NCBI RefSeq assembly: GCF_900637185.1
Contig: NZ_LR134352.1
Span: 5,322,001-5,386,000 of the forward strand
Direction: 5' to 3'
Origin: Nocardia asteroides
GTDB taxonomy: Bacteria; Actinomycetota; Actinomycetes; Mycobacteriales; Mycobacteriaceae
DNA length: 64,000 bases
Positions within the stretch are counted from its first letter, which is position 1. Each line of letters starts with the position of its first letter. A model generated the notes under the pieces. That model saw only the letters and a program-made list of their open reading frames with translations, did no database searches and was not told the DNA's origin. Position numbers and translations under genes: made by a program. Positions 45,787 through 56,091 of this stretch are shown here, piece by piece.

Positions 45787-45792
45787 ATTCTA
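45787..45792 (-). promoter_or_regulatory. Probable -10 element of pdxS
   Basis: TAGAAT on the minus strand, 39 bases before the pdxS ATG; no clear -35 hexamer is seen. The 159 bases between pdxS and the NUDIX gene stop contain no other feature. Confidence 0.4.
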
Positions 45793-45907
45793 GAGCCGCC
45801 CGAAATCGGCTTTCATAGCCAGTTGCACACCACTGGCCTTGCCACGACCAGCGGCGATGCCCGGCACCGCCGCCGCTGGCCTGCTCGAGTGGTCTGCGTC
45901 TCAGCGT

Positions 45908-46957
45908 TCAGCGGATGGAGCGGACCTCGTGCTCGGTGTCGTCGGCGGCCGCGGTGACGGCCTCCGGGAGCAGCTCGTCGAGGTGATACGGGTAGACCGC
46001 TTCACCGGCGTCGTCGAGGGCGCGGATGTCGGCGGGAGCGCACCAGCGGTGATCGGTGATGGTGCGGCGTTCCATCGCGTTCAGGTCGGCCGGGCGCCAT
46101 TCGAAGCGGGGCGCGCGCAGGGTGAAGAACAGTTCCTCGGAACGGATGAGCTCGCCGTTGAACGGGAACACCGCGACCCGGCGCCACAGCGGTCCGCGCA
46201 GGGCCGCCGGATCGACCTGCTGGCCGGTCTCCTCGTAGATCTCGCGGACCGCGGCCGCGCGCAGGCTCTCCCCCGGTTCCACCCCGCCGCCGACGGTGAA
46301 CCAGAACGCCACCTCGGGCAGCATCGGGTCGTGGCCGCGCAGTAGCAGGACCCGGTCCTGGTCGTCGAGCAGGACCACGCGAGCCGAGGTGCGGGTGGTG
46401 TTCACCTCGAGGCCGGTGGCCGCGGCCGGGGTCGCGCGCTCGGTGATCTCGAAGTAGTGCGGCAGCGGCGCGGTACCGCCGAGGTGCAGGATCCGCACCG
46501 GGCGGCGGGTGCGCAGCGCGAGGGTGTCGCGCACGGCGTCGTTGTGGAAGCGGCGCGCGATCAGCACCCTGGCCTCGGCGTCGGCGAGTTCGGCCACCAG
46601 CTGCGGGCGCAGCTGATCGATGTCGACCAGCGACAGCGCCGAGGACAGCTGATTCTCGACCGTCTCCCGGTCGGCGCGATCGGCCCGTTCGGCGCGATCG
46701 GCCAGCGCGGCCAGCTGCGCGGCCCGCTCGGCTCGTCGCGAATCGGCGCTCACCGGTCCGGCCATGGCCATCGCCACCGCCCGCGCCACCACCGCGCGGC
46801 GCGCGAGCGCGGCGTCGAGGGCCTGCCAGGACTGGTCGGAGCGCACGTGCAGCCGGTCGAGCCGGTTGGCGGTGGAGTAGGCCCAGACGCCGAGGGCGAG
46901 CACGAGCAGGGCGATCAGCCCGAGAACGAGGACCGTGGTCGCGGAGAAGGTGATCAT
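45908..46957 (-). CDS. Membrane-anchored NUDIX protein with LemA-like N-terminus
   Basis: 349 residues. A transmembrane helix (5-27) is followed by NRLDRLHVRSDQSWQALDAA and a helical Ala/Arg/Glu-rich region (to about 145), resembling LemA proteins. The C-terminal half is a NUDIX domain with a complete box GGGVEPGESLRAAAVREIYE (223-242) continuing ETG, so it should be an active pyrophosphatase. It overlaps pimA by 4 bases (ATGA), as in the mycobacterial locus. The partner nucleotide could be a precursor such as GDP-mannose or CDP-linked lipid; that is inference from position only. Confidence 0.85.
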   Translation of the reverse strand: MITFSATTVLVLGLIALLVLALGVWAYSTANRLDRLHVRSDQSWQALDAALARRAVVARAVAMAMAGPVSADSRRAERAAQLAALADRAERADRADRETVENQLSSALSLVDIDQLRPQLVAELADAEARVLIARRFHNDAVRDTLALRTRRPVRILHLGGTAPLPHYFEITERATPAAATGLEVNTTRTSARVVLLDDQDRVLLLRGHDPMLPEVAFWFTVGGGVEPGESLRAAAVREIYEETGQQVDPAALRGPLWRRVAVFPFNGELIRSEELFFTLRAPRFEWRPADLNAMERRTITDHRWCAPADIRALDDAGEAVYPYHLDELLPEAVTAAADDTEHEVRSIR

Positions 46958-48078
46958 CCGGCGGCCCGCACGCGGAGATCGCCGACGGTGACGGTCTCGT
47001 AGACCCGCAGGATCTGCTCGGCCACCACCGGCCAGTCGTAGGCGGCGACCACCTGGGTCGCGGTGCGGACCAGCTGCCCGCGCGTGTCGTCGTCGGTGAG
47101 GACGGTGTCGATCGCGGTGGCCAGGGCGGCGGCATCACCGACCGGGTTGAGCAGGCCCGCGGTCCCGTCGCGCAGCACCCGCCGGAACGCGTCGAGCTCG
47201 CTGGCCACCACCGGGGTGCCCGCGGCCATCGCCTCGATCAGGATGATGCCGAAGCTCTCCCCGCCCAGGTTCGGCGCGACGTACACGTCGGCGCTGCGCA
47301 TCGCGGCGGCCTTTTCCGCGTCGGAGACCTGGCCGAGGAAACGCAGGTGCCCGGCGTGCTCGCCCGCCTCCCGGCGCAACCGGTCCTCGTCACCGCGGCC
47401 GACGATGAGCAGCTGCACGTCGGGGTGGCGGGCGACGAGGGTGGGCAGCGCGCCGAGCAGCACGTCCATGCCTTTGCGCGGCTCGTCGTAGCGGCCGAGG
47501 AACAAGACCGTCTTGCCCGCGCGCGGGTAGCCGTCGAGCAGCGGGCCACGCGCGAACGCCGACACATCGACCCCGTTGGGGATCTCCACCGCGTCCGACC
47601 CCAGCGCCTCGACCTGCCAGCGCCGGGCCAGCTCCGAGACGGCGATGCGCCCGTTGATCTTCTCGTGGTACGGGCGCAGCACGCCCTGAAAAGTGCTCAG
47701 CACCAACGATTTCGTGGTGGAGGTGTGGAAGGTCGCCACGATCGGGCCCTCGGCGATCTTGAGCGCCAGCATCGACAGGCTCGGCGCGTTGGGCTCGTGG
47801 ATGTGCAGCACGTCGAAGTCGTTGCCGTCGATCCAGCGCCGGATCCGGGTGTAGGCCATCGGCCCGAACGACAGCCGCGCCACCGACCCGTTGTACGGAA
47901 TCGCCACGGCGCGCCCGGCCGACACCACGAAGTCGGGCAGCGGGGTGTCGTCGGAGGCCGGCGCGAGCACACTCACCTTGTGGCCGCGCTCGAGGAAGAC
48001 CCGGGCGAGCTCGACCACATGGGCCTGCACCCCGCCGGGAACGTCGAACGAATACGGGCAGACCATGCCGATCTTCAC
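46954..48078 (-). CDS. pimA: Phosphatidyl-myo-inositol mannosyltransferase PimA
   Basis: 374 residues, GT4/GT-B fold. Starts KIGMVCPYSFDVPGGVQAHV, with HIHEPNAPSLSMLAL, PNGVDVSAF and GGESFGIILIEAMAAGTPVVAS (donor-binding E-x7-E region). Transfers the first mannose from GDP-mannose to phosphatidylinositol at the inner face of the membrane. GTG 48078 overlaps the acyltransferase stop (GTGA). Confidence 0.96.
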   Translation of the reverse strand: MKIGMVCPYSFDVPGGVQAHVVELARVFLERGHKVSVLAPASDDTPLPDFVVSAGRAVAIPYNGSVARLSFGPMAYTRIRRWIDGNDFDVLHIHEPNAPSLSMLALKIAEGPIVATFHTSTTKSLVLSTFQGVLRPYHEKINGRIAVSELARRWQVEALGSDAVEIPNGVDVSAFARGPLLDGYPRAGKTVLFLGRYDEPRKGMDVLLGALPTLVARHPDVQLLIVGRGDEDRLRREAGEHAGHLRFLGQVSDAEKAAAMRSADVYVAPNLGGESFGIILIEAMAAGTPVVASELDAFRRVLRDGTAGLLNPVGDAAALATAIDTVLTDDDTRGQLVRTATQVVAAYDWPVVAEQILRVYETVTVGDLRVRAAG

Positions 48079-48998
48079 CGCGGGCCACCTCCCTGGTTCG
48101 CCGCGATCCGGGCCAGCCGCTCGGGCGACAGATCCGCTTCCCACTGCGGCTGCAGCATGTGCCAGTCGGCGGGATGGGCGGCGATGTTCTCGGCGAACGA
48201 ATCGGCCAGCGCCTGCGTCGCGGCCGCGACGCCACCGGAGACATCCACCGGCGCACCGGTTTTCAGGCCCCAGCCCTCGGTGCCGTCGGCGTCCACGGTG
48301 AACCAGGCGTGCACCGGCAGCAGCGCGGCGCCGGTCTCGATGGCGAGCTTGGCCGCACCGGCCGGCATCCAGGTGCGTTCGCCGAAGAAGTCGACCGGCA
48401 CGCCCTTGCCGGTGAGGTCGCGTTCGCCCATCAGGCACACGATCCGGTTCTGCCGCAGCCGGTCCGCGAGCGCGCCGAAGGGTGGCGCCTCGCCACCGGT
48501 CAGCGGGAACACCTCGAAACCCAGGCTCTCCCGGTACTCGACGAACCGCTCGAACAGCGATTCCGGCTTCAGCCGTTCGGCCACGGTGGTGAAAGTGTCG
48601 TAGTGCTGCACCAGCCAGACCCCGGCCATGTCCCAGTTCCCCGAGTGCGGCAGCACGAAGACGACACCGCGGCCCCGCTCCAGGGCCGCGTCGAGGTGCT
48701 CGAGCCCGTCGACGTAATAGTCGACGGTGCTGTGGTCCATGCTGGGGAGCCGGAACGCCTCCCGCCAGTACCGGGCGTAGGAGCGCATGCTCGCGCGCAT
48801 CAGGTCCGCGGGCACCTGCTCCGGGGTCACCCCGAGCACGCGGGCGAGGTTGCGCCGCAACTGCTCCGGGCCGCCGTCCTTGACGGCCCGGTCGGCGCCG
48901 AAGTCGAAAACCTTGCGCACCAGGGGTTCCGGCGCCGCACGCACCAGCCGCCAGCCCGCGGCATAGCCCCAGTCGCTCAACCGCTCGCGCAGACTCAC
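48075..48998 (-). CDS. patA: Phosphatidylinositol mannoside acyltransferase
   Basis: 307 residues of the lipid A biosynthesis acyltransferase (LpxL-like) family. The catalytic HxxxxD motif is HSGNWD (118-123). It adds an acyl chain to the mannose of PIM1/PIM2. Overlaps pimA and pgsA by 4 bases each. Confidence 0.92.
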   Translation of the reverse strand: MSLRERLSDWGYAAGWRLVRAAPEPLVRKVFDFGADRAVKDGGPEQLRRNLARVLGVTPEQVPADLMRASMRSYARYWREAFRLPSMDHSTVDYYVDGLEHLDAALERGRGVVFVLPHSGNWDMAGVWLVQHYDTFTTVAERLKPESLFERFVEYRESLGFEVFPLTGGEAPPFGALADRLRQNRIVCLMGERDLTGKGVPVDFFGERTWMPAGAAKLAIETGAALLPVHAWFTVDADGTEGWGLKTGAPVDVSGGVAAATQALADSFAENIAAHPADWHMLQPQWEADLSPERLARIAANQGGGPR

Positions 48999-49678
48999 GC
49001 CGCCGAACCTCCGGTGGTGTCGGGCTGCTCGCGCGGCGCGGGCGGGATGATCACGCGCGCGCCCGGCGAATTACGCACCGCCAGCACCCGCTGGAACACC
49101 GTGATGATGCTCGCCACCACCAGCACCCACATGGCCACGTACACCGCCCAGGTGAGCCATTCGATGCCCCAGTGCCCGCCGATACCGGTGAGCCCGGCGC
49201 CGACGAGCACGATGACCAGCCGGTCCGGACGTTCGATCAGGCCGCCGTCGGCGGACAGGCCACTGGCCTCGGCGCGGGCCTTCGCGTACGAGATCACCTG
49301 CGAGGTGACCAGCACGATCAGCGTCGCCGCGAACAGGTGCTTGCTCTGCTCGTGGTACACCGCCCACCAGGCCAGGCCGCCGAAGATGGCGCCGTCGGCG
49401 ACCCGGTCGCAGGTCGCGTCGAGCACGGCGCCGTACTTCGTGCCGCCGCCGCGGGCCCTGGCCATCGCGCCGTCGAGCATGTCGAACATGACGAACAGCC
49501 AGATGACCATCGTCCCCCAGAACAGGTGCCCGGAGGGGAACAGCGTCACCGCGGCCGCGATCGTGGCCGTGGTGCCGATCAGTGTCATCGCGTCCGGGGT
49601 GAGCCCCGTCCCGACGAGCGCTTTGCCCAGCGGCGCAGTCGCTTTCGCAAACGTCTGGCGGCCGAAGAAGCTGAGCAC
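48995..49678 (-). CDS. pgsA: Phosphatidylinositol phosphate synthase (CDP-alcohol phosphotransferase)
   Basis: 227 residues with several transmembrane helices. The full motif DGxxARx8GxxxDxxxD is present as DGAMAR, then G, D, D at the exact spacing (about 68-90). Makes phosphatidylinositol phosphate from CDP-diacylglycerol and inositol phosphate, the entry to PIM synthesis. GTG 49678 follows GGAGGA at a normal distance; an in-frame start at 49696 is less likely. Confidence 0.94.
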   Translation of the reverse strand: MLSFFGRQTFAKATAPLGKALVGTGLTPDAMTLIGTTATIAAAVTLFPSGHLFWGTMVIWLFVMFDMLDGAMARARGGGTKYGAVLDATCDRVADGAIFGGLAWWAVYHEQSKHLFAATLIVLVTSQVISYAKARAEASGLSADGGLIERPDRLVIVLVGAGLTGIGGHWGIEWLTWAVYVAMWVLVVASIITVFQRVLAVRNSPGARVIIPPAPREQPDTTGGSAA

Positions 49679-49683
49679 GGTTG

Positions 49684-50238
49684 TCAGTCCTCCCACGCCT
49701 CCGCCAGCAGTTGCCGCGTCTCGCGCAGCAACTGTGGCATCACTTTCACCCCACCGACCACGGTGATGAAGTTCGCATCCCCGCCCCAGCGCGGCACGAT
49801 GTGCTGGTGCAGATGGTCGGCCAGCGAGCCGCCCGCCACCCCGCCCAGGTTGAGCCCGACATTGAAACCGGCAGGCCGCGAGACCCGCTTCATCGTGCGG
49901 ATGGCCTGCTGGGTGAAGGCCATCAGCTCGGTGCTCTCGGCGAGTGTCAGGTCTTCCAGGTCGGCGACCCGGCGGTACGGCACCACCATCATGTGCCCGG
50001 GGTTGTACGGGTACAGGTTGAGCACCGCGTACACGAGCTCACCCCGGGCGATGATCAGCCCGTCCTCGTCCGACATCTTGGGAATGTCGGTGAACGGGTG
50101 CCCGGTGGCGTCCTTGGGCTTGACCTCACCGGTGATGTAGGACATCCGGTACGGCGTCCACAGCCGCTGCAGCCGGTCCGGCTGACCCGCGCCCGTGTCG
50201 ACGATCGAGCCGGCCTCCGAGGCGATGCTCTCGCTCAT
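49684..50238 (-). CDS. HIT-family nucleotide hydrolase
   Basis: 184 residues. HLHQHIV (142-148) is the His-triad; [14 protein letters not shown] is typical of the AP4A-phosphorylase-like branch found in Mycobacteriales next to thrS. Overlaps thrS by 4 bases and is followed by pgsA after 5 bases. Substrate likely a dinucleotide or nucleotide ester. Confidence 0.93.
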   Translation of the reverse strand: MSESIASEAGSIVDTGAGQPDRLQRLWTPYRMSYITGEVKPKDATGHPFTDIPKMSDEDGLIIARGELVYAVLNLYPYNPGHMMVVPYRRVADLEDLTLAESTELMAFTQQAIRTMKRVSRPAGFNVGLNLGGVAGGSLADHLHQHIVPRWGGDANFITVVGGVKVMPQLLRETRQLLAEAWED

Positions 50239-52301
50239 GACGACGCCTTCGCCGCGGTGACCACCGGGAAACCCTCGGCGGTCGGCGAGGCGTTCTCGCG
50301 GTTGCCGATCCAGGCCAGCACGGTGGCGATCGCGTCGTCGACCGGCACGCCGTTGACCTGGGTGCCGTCGCGGAAGCGGAAGCTCACCGCGTTCGCCTCC
50401 ACGTCGCGGGCGCCCGCCAGCAGCATGAACGGCACTTTCTGCGCGGTCTGGTTGAAGATCTTCTTCTGCATCCGGTCGTCGCTGCGGTCCACCTGGGCCC
50501 GCACACCCGCGTCCTGCAGCCGCTCGATCACCGAATCCAGGTGCGGGGCGAAGTTTTCCGCGACCGGGATACCCACCACCTGGACCGGCGAGAGCCAGGC
50601 CGGGAAGGCGCCGGCGTAGTGCTCGGTGAGCACGCCGAAGAAGCGCTCGATGGAGCCGAACAGGGCGCGGTGGATCATCACCGGACGGTGCTTGGCGCCG
50701 TCGGCGCCCGTGTACTCGAGCTCGAAACGCTCGGGCAGGTTGAAATCCAGCTGGATGGTCGACATCTGCCAGGTGCGGCCCAGCGCGTCCTTGGCCTGCA
50801 CGGAGATCTTCGGGCCGTAGAACGCGGCGCCGCCCGGGTCCGGCACCAGATCCAGGCCGGAGTCGGTGGCCACCTTGCGCAGGGTCTCGGTGGCCTCTTC
50901 CCACAGCTCGTCGGAGCCGACGAACTTCTTCGGGTCCTTGGTGGACAGCTCGAGGTAGAAGTCGTCGAGACCGTAGTCGCGCAGCAGCGACAGCACGAAG
51001 GTGAGCGTGCTGGTGAGCTCCGCGTGCATCTGCTCCTTGGTGCAGTAGATGTGCGCGTCGTCCTGGGTCATGCCGCGCACGCGGGTCAGGCCGTGGATCA
51101 CGCCGGACTTCTCGTAGCGGTACACCGACCCGAACTCGAACAGCCGCAGCGGCAGCTCCCGGTAGGAGCGGCCGCGCGCGCGGAAGATCAGGTTGTGCAT
51201 CGGGCAGTTCATCGGCTTGACGTAGTAGTCCTGGCCGGGCTTGCGCACGGTGCCGTCCTCGTTGAGTTCGGCGTCGAGGTGCATGGCCGGGAACATGCCG
51301 TCGCGGTACCAGTCGAGGTGACCGGAGACCTCGAACAGGTGCCCCTTGGTGATGTGCGGGGTGTTGACGAACTCGTAGCCCGCGGCCACGTGGCGCCGGC
51401 GCGAGTACTCCTCGAGTTCCTTGCGGATGACGCCGCCCTTGGGGTGGAACACCGGCAGGCCCGAGCCGAGCTCGTCAGGGAAGCTGAACAGGTCCAGTTC
51501 CAGGCCCAGCTTGCGGTGGTCGCGGCGCTCGGCCTCGGCCAGCAGGTGCAGGTACTCGTCCATCGCCTCGGTCGATTCCCAGGCGGTGCCGTAGATGCGC
51601 TGCAGGTCCTCGCGGTCCTGGTCACCGCGCCAGTAGGCGGCCGAGCTGCGGGTGAGCTTGAAGGCGGGGATGAACTTGGTGGTGGGGATGTGCGGGCCGC
51701 GGCACAGGTCGCCCCAGATCTTCTCGCCGGTGCGCGGGTCCAGGTTGTCGTAGATGGTCAGCTCGTTGCCGCCGACCTCCATGATCTCCGGATCGTCGAT
51801 GCCGGACTTGTCGCTGATCAGTTCGAGCTTGAACGGCTCCTTCGCCAGTTCTTCCCGCGCCTCGTCGATCTCGACGACGCGACGCGAAAAGCGCTGCGCG
51901 CCTTTGACGATCTTCTTCATCCGGGACTCCAGCTTGGCCAGATCCTCGGGGGTGAAGGGCCGGTCGACCCGGAAGTCGTAGTAGAAGCCGTCCTTGATCG
52001 GCGGGCCGATACCCAGCTTGGCGTCGGGGAACTCCTGCTGCACCGCCTGGGCCAGCACGTGCGCGGCCGAGTGCCGGATCACGCTGCGGCCGTCCTCGGT
52101 GTCGGCGGCGACGGCCTCGACCTCGACGTCCTCCTCGGGGACCCACGACAGGTCCTTGAGCGCGCCCTCGGCGTCGCGGACCACCACGATCGTGCCCGGG
52201 CCCTTGGTGGGCAGCCCCGCCTCCCGCACCGCGGCGCCCGCGGTAGTCCCGGCCTGCACCCGGACGAGGGCGACAGGGCTGAGGGGTGCAGAGGTGGTCA
52301 C
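50235..52301 (-). CDS. thrS: Threonine-tRNA ligase
   Basis: 688 residues. TGS domain, then the SAD domain with [12 protein letters not shown], the class II core with [10 protein letters not shown] (zinc Cys), [13 protein letters not shown], and a C-terminal anticodon-binding domain ([12 protein letters not shown]). GTG 52301 has AAGGAGAG upstream; the frame start at 52346 is not needed. A TAGCAT -10 is seen at 52381-52376. No T-box was recognised. First gene of the thrS-HIT-pgsA-patA-pimA-NUDIX operon; the 214 bases before it hold nothing else. Confidence 0.98.
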   Translation of the reverse strand: MTTSAPLSPVALVRVQAGTTAGAAVREAGLPTKGPGTIVVVRDAEGALKDLSWVPEEDVEVEAVAADTEDGRSVIRHSAAHVLAQAVQQEFPDAKLGIGPPIKDGFYYDFRVDRPFTPEDLAKLESRMKKIVKGAQRFSRRVVEIDEAREELAKEPFKLELISDKSGIDDPEIMEVGGNELTIYDNLDPRTGEKIWGDLCRGPHIPTTKFIPAFKLTRSSAAYWRGDQDREDLQRIYGTAWESTEAMDEYLHLLAEAERRDHRKLGLELDLFSFPDELGSGLPVFHPKGGVIRKELEEYSRRRHVAAGYEFVNTPHITKGHLFEVSGHLDWYRDGMFPAMHLDAELNEDGTVRKPGQDYYVKPMNCPMHNLIFRARGRSYRELPLRLFEFGSVYRYEKSGVIHGLTRVRGMTQDDAHIYCTKEQMHAELTSTLTFVLSLLRDYGLDDFYLELSTKDPKKFVGSDELWEEATETLRKVATDSGLDLVPDPGGAAFYGPKISVQAKDALGRTWQMSTIQLDFNLPERFELEYTGADGAKHRPVMIHRALFGSIERFFGVLTEHYAGAFPAWLSPVQVVGIPVAENFAPHLDSVIERLQDAGVRAQVDRSDDRMQKKIFNQTAQKVPFMLLAGARDVEANAVSFRFRDGTQVNGVPVDDAIATVLAWIGNRENASPTAEGFPVVTAAKASS

Positions 52302-52515
52302 GGGGATGCTCTCCTTGACGTCTCGTCCGGCGGGTGTTTCCCGCACGGCGCAGGCTGATCCTACGAACGCGCACCATGCTATCCCGCCTCTCCGCGTATT
52401 CAGGCCGGGCCCAGGTTCGCGGCAGATTCGGCAGGCGGCCGGCGGTGACAGCGTCGCGGGGTCAGCCCGTGCCCGGTGAGTTACCCATGTGCTCGCTCGA
52501 GTTGCGGGTGCGGGA

Positions 52516-53148
52516 TCAGGGGTTCGACAGCAGGGCTGTTCGTTCCGCGGCGGGGCGTTTCGGGCAGCTGGTGCACATGTCGCAGCCGGGGACCTCGTAG
52601 ACGAGGCAGCAGGAGAGTCGCTTGACGAAGGTGCGGTCGCCGACGGTGACGAAGCGGGGTGGGAGCAGGCGGGAGCCGATTTCGGTGGCGAGGCGGGGGG
52701 CCACCTCGGGGGCGCCGGCGTCGAGGGCGCGGTTGCCGATGGCGTCGGAGACGATCGCCCACAGCGCGGGGATGCCGGCGCCGGATACCGCGGCGACCTG
52801 GGGGATCAGCGTGTTCAGGGTCTCGCGCAGGGCACGGCCGACGGCCTCGGGGTCGCCGGGCGCCGCGTGGTCGCGGAAACGGATGTGTTCGATGCCGCCG
52901 TCCGGGCGGACCGCGCAGTCGAGATCGTCGAGCCCGGCGACCGGGGCTGGACGGCCCGCCGCGTAGGCCGCGGTGACCTGGTCGACCAGGGCGGAGGCCA
53001 CCATGCACCACCACAGGGTGCCGCCGACGCGGGCGGCGTCGGTGCCCCAGGCACGGCTCATCTCGCCGATCCGGCCCGCGATCCAGGCGGGATCGGTGAG
53101 CAGCCGCCCGGGGACGGTGCTCACGACATCAGGGGACTGCGCAACCAT
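52516..53148 (-). CDS. FhuF-like [2Fe-2S] protein
   Basis: 210 residues. The C-terminus contains Cys180-Cys181, ten residues, Cys192, two residues, Cys195: exactly the CC-x10-C-x2-C cluster motif of FhuF-type ferric-siderophore reductases. The preceding domain is helical. Likely a cytoplasmic siderophore-iron reductase. ATG 53148 lies inside the end of the upstream gene (28-base overlap); no iron box was seen. Confidence 0.85.
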   Translation of the reverse strand: MVAQSPDVVSTVPGRLLTDPAWIAGRIGEMSRAWGTDAARVGGTLWWCMVASALVDQVTAAYAAGRPAPVAGLDDLDCAVRPDGGIEHIRFRDHAAPGDPEAVGRALRETLNTLIPQVAAVSGAGIPALWAIVSDAIGNRALDAGAPEVAPRLATEIGSRLLPPRFVTVGDRTFVKRLSCCLVYEVPGCDMCTSCPKRPAAERTALLSNP

Positions 53149-53594
53149 GGCCAATCGACTCCGATCCACCCACCGACCAACGAATACGTGCCGAGCAGCC
53201 ACAGCGTCACCACGACGAGGGCGAAGGTGGCCACCGCGCCGAGGATCTTGATCGTCCACCCGCGCGAGGTGTACCAGTCCATGACGACGCGGTATTTGCC
53301 GCGTACCCACCCGAGCGTGTGGTGGGCCCAGACGAACTCGGTGGCCAGGATGCCGAACCCGGCGAACACCAGCGCCCAGCCGGGTCCCGGATACGGGATC
53401 GTGACGATCCCGACGAGCAGCACCAGCCCACCGACCACGCCGACGGCGATGCGGTAGCCGAGGTTCAGGGTAGGGCGCTTCTCGATGCTCGCCCGGAAGG
53501 CGCGCCAGCGGTGCCGGGGCGCCGGGCCGTCCTTGTCCCCGGCGGCGGATTCCGCCGGGGAGTCGGTGGCGCCTGCGGTCGTCTCGCTCGTCAT
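53121..53594 (-). CDS. Small membrane protein, TIGR02611-like
   Basis: 157 residues. Three hydrophobic helices, with VTIPYPGPGWALVFAGFGILA after the first, the pattern of the actinobacterial TIGR02611 family (related to PGPGW-type proteins). Function unknown. Overlaps the FhuF-like gene by 28 bases. Confidence 0.8.
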   Translation of the reverse strand: MTSETTAGATDSPAESAAGDKDGPAPRHRWRAFRASIEKRPTLNLGYRIAVGVVGGLVLLVGIVTIPYPGPGWALVFAGFGILATEFVWAHHTLGWVRGKYRVVMDWYTSRGWTIKILGAVATFALVVVTLWLLGTYSLVGGWIGVDWPWLRSPLMS

Positions 53595-53625
53595 CGCTCC
53601 AGACTACGAGCCGCGGGCGCCGGGA

Positions 53626-55848
53626 TCACGCGGTGACCGGGGGCTCTATCCGATCGTCGAGGGTCCGCACGCTGTCGGCGGTCACCTCGATGACGCGCGC
53701 GCCCGCGATGTCGAAGAACAATCCCGACACCACCACGCCGCGCTCGGCCACGGCCGCGCGCACCGCCGGATGCCGCTGCAACGTCTCCACCTGCACCGCG
53801 ACATTGACCATGCTCAGCTGGTCGATCTCGTCGAAGCCCGCCGCCCTGGCCGCCGCGGCGACCGGATGCTCGGCCCGGAACCGGTCCAGGCTCGCCGCGC
53901 CGTGCCGCAGCCACGCGCTCAGGCCGCCCTCGGCCTCGGCGCCGGTGTAGATCGCCTTCATCGCACCACAGGCGGAATGCCCGCAGACCACCACCGAGCG
54001 CACGGCCAGTTCCTCGAGCGCGAACGCCAGCGCCGCCTCCACGGAGTCGTCGCCGGTGGTGGGCACGAGATTGCCGACATTGCGGACGGTGAACAGGTCG
54101 CCGGGGCCGCTGGAGGTGATCACGTTCGGCACGATCCGCGAATCGGAGCAGGTGAGGAAGAAGGAATGCGGGTCCTGCCGGTCGCGCAGCTCGTCCAGAT
54201 GCGGGCGCACCACGTGCGCGTGGCTGCGGTGGAAGGCCGCGACGCCCGCGGTCACGGCGTCGTCGCCGGGCTGGTGCCGCCACGGGCCCAGCAGTTGGTC
54301 CCAGGTCGCGCGGCCGTAGCCGCGGGCGGGCGGCGCACCGGTGGTGTCGGCCATCTTCGCGCTGCCGATCTCGACGAAATCGACCCGGCCGCCGCCGCTT
54401 TCCTGCTGGTGCTGCCAGGATTCGATGGCCTCGAAGGCGGCGTGGTCGAGGAAGTCGACCGTCATCTCCACGGTGACGGCGGCGCCCGCGGGCACCTTCG
54501 CCAGCTCGGCGGACAGCTTCGGCAGGGCCAGGAAGGTGCAGGAGCCGTCGATGCGGACCAGCCAGCGCAGACCGTCGGGCAGCGGGGTCGCGGCGACCTG
54601 CACCCGCACCACGCGCCACAGCAGCAGGCCGAAGGCCAGGCCCAGACCGAGGATCACGCCCTCGAGCAGGTTCAGGAACACCACGCCGAGCACGGTGACC
54701 ACGTACACCAGCAGATCACCGGTGCGCCGGGCCAGCCGGATGTGGGCCAGTTTCACCAGCTGGATACCGATGACGATGAGCAGCCCGGCCAGCGCGGCCT
54801 TCGGAATCTGCTCGACCAGGCCGACCAGCGCCACCGAGAACAGCAGGACCCAGCAGCCGTGCATGATCGCCGAGGCCCGGCTGCGCGCACCCGCCTGCAC
54901 ATTCGTGGCGCTGCGCACGATCACGCCGGTCACCGGCAGGCCACCCACCATGCCCGACAGCACGTTGGCGGTGCCCTGCCCGATCAGTTCGCGGTCGAAT
55001 CCGGTGCGCGGGCCGGTGTGCATCTTGTCCACCGCCACGGCCGAGAGCAGGCTCTCCACGCTGGCGATCAGCGCGATGGTGAGCACGGTCATCGCGACCG
55101 CCGACCAGTTCCCGGACGGGAGTTCGGGCAGTTGCAGCGCGTCGAACAGCGAGCCGCTCAACACGATCCGCTCCACCTCGGTCGGCAGCACCAGCGACAG
55201 CAGGGTGCCCGCGACGACCGCGACCAGCGGACCCGGCACAGCGCGCACCTTGGGCGGCAGGTACTTCCAGCCCAGCATCACCGCGATCACCACGGCGCCC
55301 ACCAGCACGTCGCCGCCGTGCAGCGACATGAGCTGCCCGGGCAGCTCGACGAGGTTGCGCCACGCGGTGCTGTGCGAGGATCCGCCGAGCAGGACATGGA
55401 TCTGCTGCAGCGCGATGGTGATACCGATGCCGGCCAGCATGGCGTGCACCACCACCGGGGCCACCGCCAGCGCGGCGCGCGCGATCCGGCTCAGACCGAA
55501 CGCGATCTGCAACAGCCCGGCGCAGACGACGATGAAACAGGTGAGGCGCCAGCCGAATTGCGCGATGGACTCGGCGACGACCACGGTCAGGCCGGCCGCG
55601 GGCCCGCTGACCTGCAGCACGGAACCACCGAGCGAACCGGCGACGATGCCGCCGATCACCGCGGCGACGAGGCCCGCGGCGACCGGCGCGCCCGAGGCGA
55701 CCGCGATACCGAGCGACAGCGGCAGGGCCACCAGGAAGACCACGATCGAGGCGGGCAGATCGTGGCGCAGGACGGTGTCACGCCAGGAGGGGCGCGCCGG
55801 CGGCGGGGCCGGGGTGAGAGGTGGAGCTAGGTCGTTCGCGATAGACAT
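53626..55848 (-). CDS. SulP anion transporter fused to beta-carbonic anhydrase (copy 1)
   Basis: 740 residues. The N-terminal two thirds is a SulP transporter starting LPASIVVFLVALPLSLGIAV with about 12-14 helices, followed by a STAS-like segment (VRIDGSCTFLALPKL, VDFLDHAAFEAI). The last 210 residues are a beta-carbonic anhydrase with FFLTCSDSRIVPNVI (Cys and Asp-Arg dyad) and VVCGHSACGAM (His, Cys), so the zinc site is complete. The fusion suggests bicarbonate transport coupled to CO2 hydration. ATG 55848 has GAAGGAG upstream. Next to a second full copy. Confidence 0.93.
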   Translation of the reverse strand: MSIANDLAPPLTPAPPPARPSWRDTVLRHDLPASIVVFLVALPLSLGIAVASGAPVAAGLVAAVIGGIVAGSLGGSVLQVSGPAAGLTVVVAESIAQFGWRLTCFIVVCAGLLQIAFGLSRIARAALAVAPVVVHAMLAGIGITIALQQIHVLLGGSSHSTAWRNLVELPGQLMSLHGGDVLVGAVVIAVMLGWKYLPPKVRAVPGPLVAVVAGTLLSLVLPTEVERIVLSGSLFDALQLPELPSGNWSAVAMTVLTIALIASVESLLSAVAVDKMHTGPRTGFDRELIGQGTANVLSGMVGGLPVTGVIVRSATNVQAGARSRASAIMHGCWVLLFSVALVGLVEQIPKAALAGLLIVIGIQLVKLAHIRLARRTGDLLVYVVTVLGVVFLNLLEGVILGLGLAFGLLLWRVVRVQVAATPLPDGLRWLVRIDGSCTFLALPKLSAELAKVPAGAAVTVEMTVDFLDHAAFEAIESWQHQQESGGGRVDFVEIGSAKMADTTGAPPARGYGRATWDQLLGPWRHQPGDDAVTAGVAAFHRSHAHVVRPHLDELRDRQDPHSFFLTCSDSRIVPNVITSSGPGDLFTVRNVGNLVPTTGDDSVEAALAFALEELAVRSVVVCGHSACGAMKAIYTGAEAEGGLSAWLRHGAASLDRFRAEHPVAAAARAAGFDEIDQLSMVNVAVQVETLQRHPAVRAAVAERGVVVSGLFFDIAGARVIEVTADSVRTLDDRIEPPVTA

Positions 55849-56091
55849 GGTTCTCCTTCGCCGACCGGGCGCGCGGCCACGGTCGATGGACGATCGACGT
55901 GTCAGGAGCGGTCGAAGGGACCGCGGAACAGCTTCCAGCGATGAAGCGCGGGCGCACCGATGCGTCGGCGAACCGGAGCGCGGCGCTAACCAACCTATTG
56001 GTAAAGAGTTGGCAAAACCAGTGTGCCGCACGAAGAGTGGGTGCCGCCATAAGCGCAGGCCCGCTGTGGTGTGGCACACACCAGAAGCGCC
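55849..56091 (-). promoter_or_regulatory. Upstream region of SulP-CA copy 1
   Basis: 243 bases without a gene. On the minus strand it holds AACTCTTTAC (centre of the shared block; TCTTTAC at 56007-56001) and GTGTGTG (56081-56075), 74 bases apart, an arrangement repeated upstream of copy 2. A palindrome ACCAA-CCTA-TTGGT overlaps the first. Promoter hexamers are not certain. Confidence 0.5.

Noticed and set aside
52302..52515. T-box leader upstream of thrS
   Set aside because: No T-box sequence or specifier-loop pattern was recognised; only a -10-like TAGCAT.
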